From Pseudomonadota bacterium (lineage in GTDB: Bacteria; Pseudomonadota; Alphaproteobacteria; Rickettsiales; SXRF01), in the NCBI GenBank assembly GCA_028873275.1, contig JAGWLJ010000028.1, positions 1 through 10,401 on the forward strand: 10,401 nt of DNA, written 5' to 3'. The position numbers were made by a program, and so were the translations under genes. Shown here piece after piece: positions 8,042 to 10,401 of this stretch. The number at the start of each line of letters is the position of its first letter. Position 1 is the stretch's first letter. A model generated the notes under the pieces. It was not told the DNA's origin and made no database searches. It was given only the letters and a program-made list of their open reading frames with translations.

Positions 8042-8185
8042 ATGCTGAGGGTCATGCTGATAGGCATAGCGTTGATGGTGATGAGCGGCTGCTCGAACAA
8101 GGAGCCCGATCTCAAAAGCCCCTGCGTCGGCGCGGACGGCAGCCCCTGCGCGCGCCGCCCGGTCAACGATGAGTGGCTGGGCTGA
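8042..8185 (+). CDS. Small lipoprotein, candidate VirB7
   Basis: A 47-codon gene. The ATG at 8042 has a strong Shine-Dalgarno, AGGAGG at 8030-8035, with a 6-nt spacer. The product has a short basic n-region, a hydrophobic core and a lipobox MSGC with the lipidated Cys at residue 17, so the mature protein would have only 31 residues. These contain two SPC motifs (Cys28 and Cys36) and end ARRPVNDEWLG. A tiny lipoprotein beside virB genes is what VirB7 looks like; VirB7 is the lipid-anchored partner of VirB9 in the outer-membrane core and in Agrobacterium forms a disulfide with it, which would fit the spare cysteines. Family membership rests on size, lipobox and position, not on a recognised signature. 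An entericidin-like or unrelated lipoprotein is the alternative. Confidence 0.72.
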   Translation: MLRVMLIGIALMVMSGCSNKEPDLKSPCVGADGSPCARRPVNDEWLG

Positions 8186-8202
8186 TTTAGCGGAGTTAGG
8201 AC

Positions 8203-9882
8203 TCAGCGCTTCTCGCGGCGCGCTTTCTCGATCAGTTTTTCGATTTCTTCGGGCGGCAGGTTGGTATCGCGTATGCCTTCCTGTCCCGGCAGCCAGATAA
8301 GCTGCAGGCGCTTGGGATCGCGGGCAAACACGCGCTCCTCCGTCACCATGCCGAGATTGGGCGGAATGTTATTCTTGGCCAGCCCGGCGATGGTATAAGG
8401 TCCGTCGCGGAACATGCCGATGACGACGCGGGGGCGATCGACGAACACCTGCGACCCGCGCAGCATGTCCAGCGTTTCGCGCACCGATTTCGGATAGGCG
8501 TTCTTCTGCAGATGATGCACGACCAGAACCGCCGTTCCCTTGCTGATGGCGAATTCCTCGATGGCCTCGAAAAATTCGCTGACCACGCCGGCGTCGTCCT
8601 CATCGCCGGTCAGGTATTTTCGCGCCGGGTCGATGACCATGATAGGCACGTCAGGTATCTTGTGCAACCGCCGCAGGTGTTGCGCGAAAGTTACGCCGTC
8701 GCCGAAATTGGTGCGCTGGAACATCAGGCGGCGGGCGCGGCCGTCCGGATCGAAGATGGCTCCGCGGGCGTTGATGATCGGCGGGCCGTCCTCGCCCGAG
8801 AAATAAACGCATACGCCCTTGCATTTCTCGATGGCCAGGCGCTGGCCCAGCCAGGTTGGCGCTTCCTCGCCCGGCGCGTAATCGACGGCGGCCATGATGC
8901 ATAGATTATGCGCCAGGCTGCTCTTACCGGTGCCGCCGGACGCCGCGATCAGCGAAACGCTGCCGCGCGGCACCAGCCCCGGCACGATGAACTCGAACAT
9001 CTCATCGGCCTCCTTGCGCATCGGCCCGGTGGCGTCGAACAGCTCGACATCACGCGCCACCAGGTTGAAATAGCGCAGGTTGGCTTCAACATCGTCAGGA
9101 TTGGTGCCGAATTTGCGATAGAGTGAATGATGGCGTTCGTAAGCGTTCCAGCAATATGCCGCGTCGACCACGCGCTGCGGATCGATAACGCTGCGCTCCA
9201 GTATTTTTCGGCGCGATTTTTCATCCTCCAATGCATCCTTGGGGAAAAGAGTTAAAAAATCGGGATGATCGAACAGGCCGTTATTGGTGAGGTAGGCGAT
9301 ACCCGACAGCAGGTAGTAATAAACATATTTCTCACCGGGAATATTGGCCAGTTCATAAAGCTCGCGGCAGCCGGTGACCGTTTTGCCGTCCATGCTGCTT
9401 TGCGCCTCGCCGCAAATGCCGATGATCTTGAGACCGGCGCGCTCATTGTCGCCGCGGTGGAAAGGGCTGGCCAGCACGCCCAGATCCCACAGGCGCTCCA
9501 TGGATTCGTCTTTCAACACCTCGATGCCCAGGCACAGCGATGTGCACCAGATGATGCCGGAGCCCAGCGGCTTATAGCTTTCGTCTTTCTGAAGCGCGTG
9601 CACGATGGGATTGAGCAGCAACGGCGAGTTGGGCAGGTGGCCCTGGTTGTAATACTGCATCACCTGATCGACAGCTTTTTTCGTATCGTCCGGCCCGAAC
9701 CAGAACTGAATGCCCGGCTGCTTGCTGCGAAAAGGCTCCTGGCCGGGAAGGGTGTAGAGGCACATGAAACCGTCCAGCCCGACAGCGCGATGCGCCGCCC
9801 ACAGCGTATCCAGCTCGACGGCGAGCAATTCGGGAATTTTATCAATAGGTATGGTCATGCGTTCTGCAAGAGAGTATAGCAT
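8203..9882 (-). CDS. RepA-like AAA_25 ATPase with unknown N-terminal region
   Basis: A 559-residue protein whose C-terminal half (about 298-535) is a RecA-fold ATPase of the AAA_25/RepA type, hexameric helicase-like enzymes seen in plasmid replication and mobile elements. It shows Walker A ASGGTGKSS (314-322, K320), YFSGEDGP (360-367), Walker B PIMVIDPARKY (413-423, D418), the VLVVHHLQK strand (452-460), and RGSQVFVDRPRVVIGM (475-490), the usual late motif of this family. The N-terminal 300 residues have no motif I recognise; they could be a primase-like, DNA-binding or regulatory part. The ATG at 9882 gives the longest form; ATG at 9858 (551 aa) is equally possible, neither has a good Shine-Dalgarno, and a candidate minus-strand promoter (TTAAAA 9901-9896, TATACT 9878-9873, 17-bp spacer) would favour 9858. 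It converges on the lipoprotein gene and diverges from addB. Confidence 0.8.
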   Translation of the reverse strand: MLYSLAERMTIPIDKIPELLAVELDTLWAAHRAVGLDGFMCLYTLPGQEPFRSKQPGIQFWFGPDDTKKAVDQVMQYYNQGHLPNSPLLLNPIVHALQKDESYKPLGSGIIWCTSLCLGIEVLKDESMERLWDLGVLASPFHRGDNERAGLKIIGICGEAQSSMDGKTVTGCRELYELANIPGEKYVYYYLLSGIAYLTNNGLFDHPDFLTLFPKDALEDEKSRRKILERSVIDPQRVVDAAYCWNAYERHHSLYRKFGTNPDDVEANLRYFNLVARDVELFDATGPMRKEADEMFEFIVPGLVPRGSVSLIAASGGTGKSSLAHNLCIMAAVDYAPGEEAPTWLGQRLAIEKCKGVCVYFSGEDGPPIINARGAIFDPDGRARRLMFQRTNFGDGVTFAQHLRRLHKIPDVPIMVIDPARKYLTGDEDDAGVVSEFFEAIEEFAISKGTAVLVVHHLQKNAYPKSVRETLDMLRGSQVFVDRPRVVIGMFRDGPYTIAGLAKNNIPPNLGMVTEERVFARDPKRLQLIWLPGQEGIRDTNLPPEEIEKLIEKARREKR

Positions 9883-9895
9883 TAAAAGGATAGCG

Positions 9896-9910
9896 TTTTA
9901 ACCGTTAAAA
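9896..9910. repeat. Palindrome in the divergent intergenic region
   Basis: TTTTAAC (9896-9902) and GTTAAAA (9904-9910) are exact reverse complements around a single C at 9903. The site fills half of the 32 bp between the two divergent start codons. It overlaps a -10-like TAAAAT at 9906-9911 facing addB and a weak -35-like TTAAAA facing the ATPase gene. A copy of ATAGCAT flanks it on each side (9876-9882 and 9910-9916). It could be an operator shared by both genes, or only the result of two overlapping AT-rich promoters. Confidence 0.5.
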
Positions 9911-9914
9911 TAGC

Positions 9915-10401
9915 ATGAATTTGCCCCTTCATTGCCGCAGCATTCCTGCCGGGGAACCATTTGTTAACGTTCTGGCCGGATGGATGCTGGAGCGCTACGG
10001 CTCCGATGCGCTTACGCTGGCCAGGGCGCTGGTGCTGCTTCCCGGACATCGCGCCTGCCGCGCCCTGCGCGAAGCCTTTCTCGATATTACCGGCGGAAAG
10101 GCGATGCTGCTGCCCCGCATCCGCCCCATCGGCGAGGCGGAGGATGATACGGGCGCGGCCTATCTCAGCCGCGATCTGGAAACGGTTCCGCCGCCGGTCA
10201 TCCCATTGCGGCGGGAGCTGCTGCTGACAAAGCTGGTGCTGGCCACGCAACCGCATTGCCCGGTGGGGCAGGCGGCCGAGCTGGCGCGCGGGCTGGCCCG
10301 CTTTATCGATGAAGCGGCGCGGGAAAAACTTGATCTCGGCCGGCTTTCCACCCTGGCGCCGGAGGAGCTGGCAACGCACTGGCAGCAGACGCTGGATTTC
10401 C
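9915..10401 (+). CDS. addB: AddB, helicase-nuclease subunit (5' part)
   Basis: The first 162 residues of a protein that runs off the window; the whole should be near 1000 aa. AddB is a subunit of the AddAB helicase-nuclease that resects double-strand breaks and loads RecA in alphaproteobacteria. The N-terminus is typical: a short lead with SIPAGEPF, then ALVLLPGHRACRALREAF (about 38-55), LLPRIRPIGEAEDD (about 63-76), PLRRELLLTKLVL, and HWQQTLDF near the end. The family's Walker-like motif is degenerate here, with LLPGHRACRAL in place of a full P-loop, as is usual in alphaproteobacterial AddB. An in-frame TAA at 9906-9908 rules out a longer start. No Shine-Dalgarno is visible before the ATG, and with TAAAAT at 9906-9911 as the -10 the mRNA could be leaderless. 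addA would be expected downstream. Confidence 0.9.
   Translation, partial: MNLPLHCRSIPAGEPFVNVLAGWMLERYGSDALTLARALVLLPGHRACRALREAFLDITGGKAMLLPRIRPIGEAEDDTGAAYLSRDLETVPPPVIPLRRELLLTKLVLATQPHCPVGQAAELARGLARFIDEAAREKLDLGRLSTLAPEELATHWQQTLDF

Noticed and set aside
8128..8157. GC-rich hairpin CGGCGCG / CGCGCCG with a 16-nt loop as a terminator
   Set aside because: It is inside the lipoprotein gene, has a long loop and no T-run after it; it is best explained by Gly/Ala/Arg codons.
8181..8224. Bidirectional terminator between the convergent genes
   Set aside because: Only 5-bp arms are visible (GCTGA/TCAGC and AGCGC/GCGCT), with long loops and no proper T-tract on either strand.
9265..9879. Plus-strand open frame of 204 codons opposite the ATPase gene
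   Set aside because: It is antisense to the N-terminal half of the minus-strand protein. It has no recognisable motif, and the minus-strand frame is continuous into a convincing ATPase domain.

Overview
The window most likely comes from an alphaproteobacterium. It carries an addB gene of the alphaproteobacterial type and a type IV secretion (T4SS) block in the order virB3-virB4-several virB6 paralogs, the arrangement best known from Rickettsiales (rvh genes). The base composition is clearly GC-rich in the coding regions, unlike typical AT-rich Rickettsia, so a free-living or environmental relative, or a GC-rich lineage, is more likely. No RNA gene, transposase, CRISPR array or att site was seen.

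Layout. (1) 1-180: the 3' end of an unidentified upstream gene. (2) 181-316: an AT-rich leader with a perfect 9-bp inverted repeat, probably the control region of the secretion operon. (3) 317-7975: five tightly packed plus-strand genes, namely virB3, virB4 (the ATPase) and three different VirB6-like membrane proteins. Gaps are 13 and 28 nt, then 2 nt, then a 4-nt ATGA overlap, so they look like one operon. (4) 8042-8185: a 47-codon lipoprotein gene with a strong ribosome binding site and a plausible promoter of its own, a VirB7 candidate. (5) 8203-9882, minus strand: a 559-aa protein with a RepA/RecA-like AAA_25 ATPase domain at its C-terminus and about 300 N-terminal residues of unknown nature. 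(6) From 9915, plus strand: the 5' part of addB, divergent from (5) across 32 bp that contain a perfect palindrome.

How the genes fit together. VirB3, VirB4 and VirB6 form the inner-membrane platform of a T4SS, and VirB7 is normally the outer-membrane lipoprotein of the core complex. The window therefore holds a platform-centred part of the apparatus; VirB8-VirB11 and VirD4 are absent and must be elsewhere if the system is complete. The most unusual feature is that the first and third VirB6 paralogs each carry, behind a signal peptide, one bacterial Ig-like (Big_9/tandem-95 type) domain of the kind found in large surface adhesins, while the middle paralog has none. This suggests VirB6 subunits with an exported Ig module. 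The ATPase gene and addB are concerned with DNA rather than secretion and look like a separate neighbourhood.
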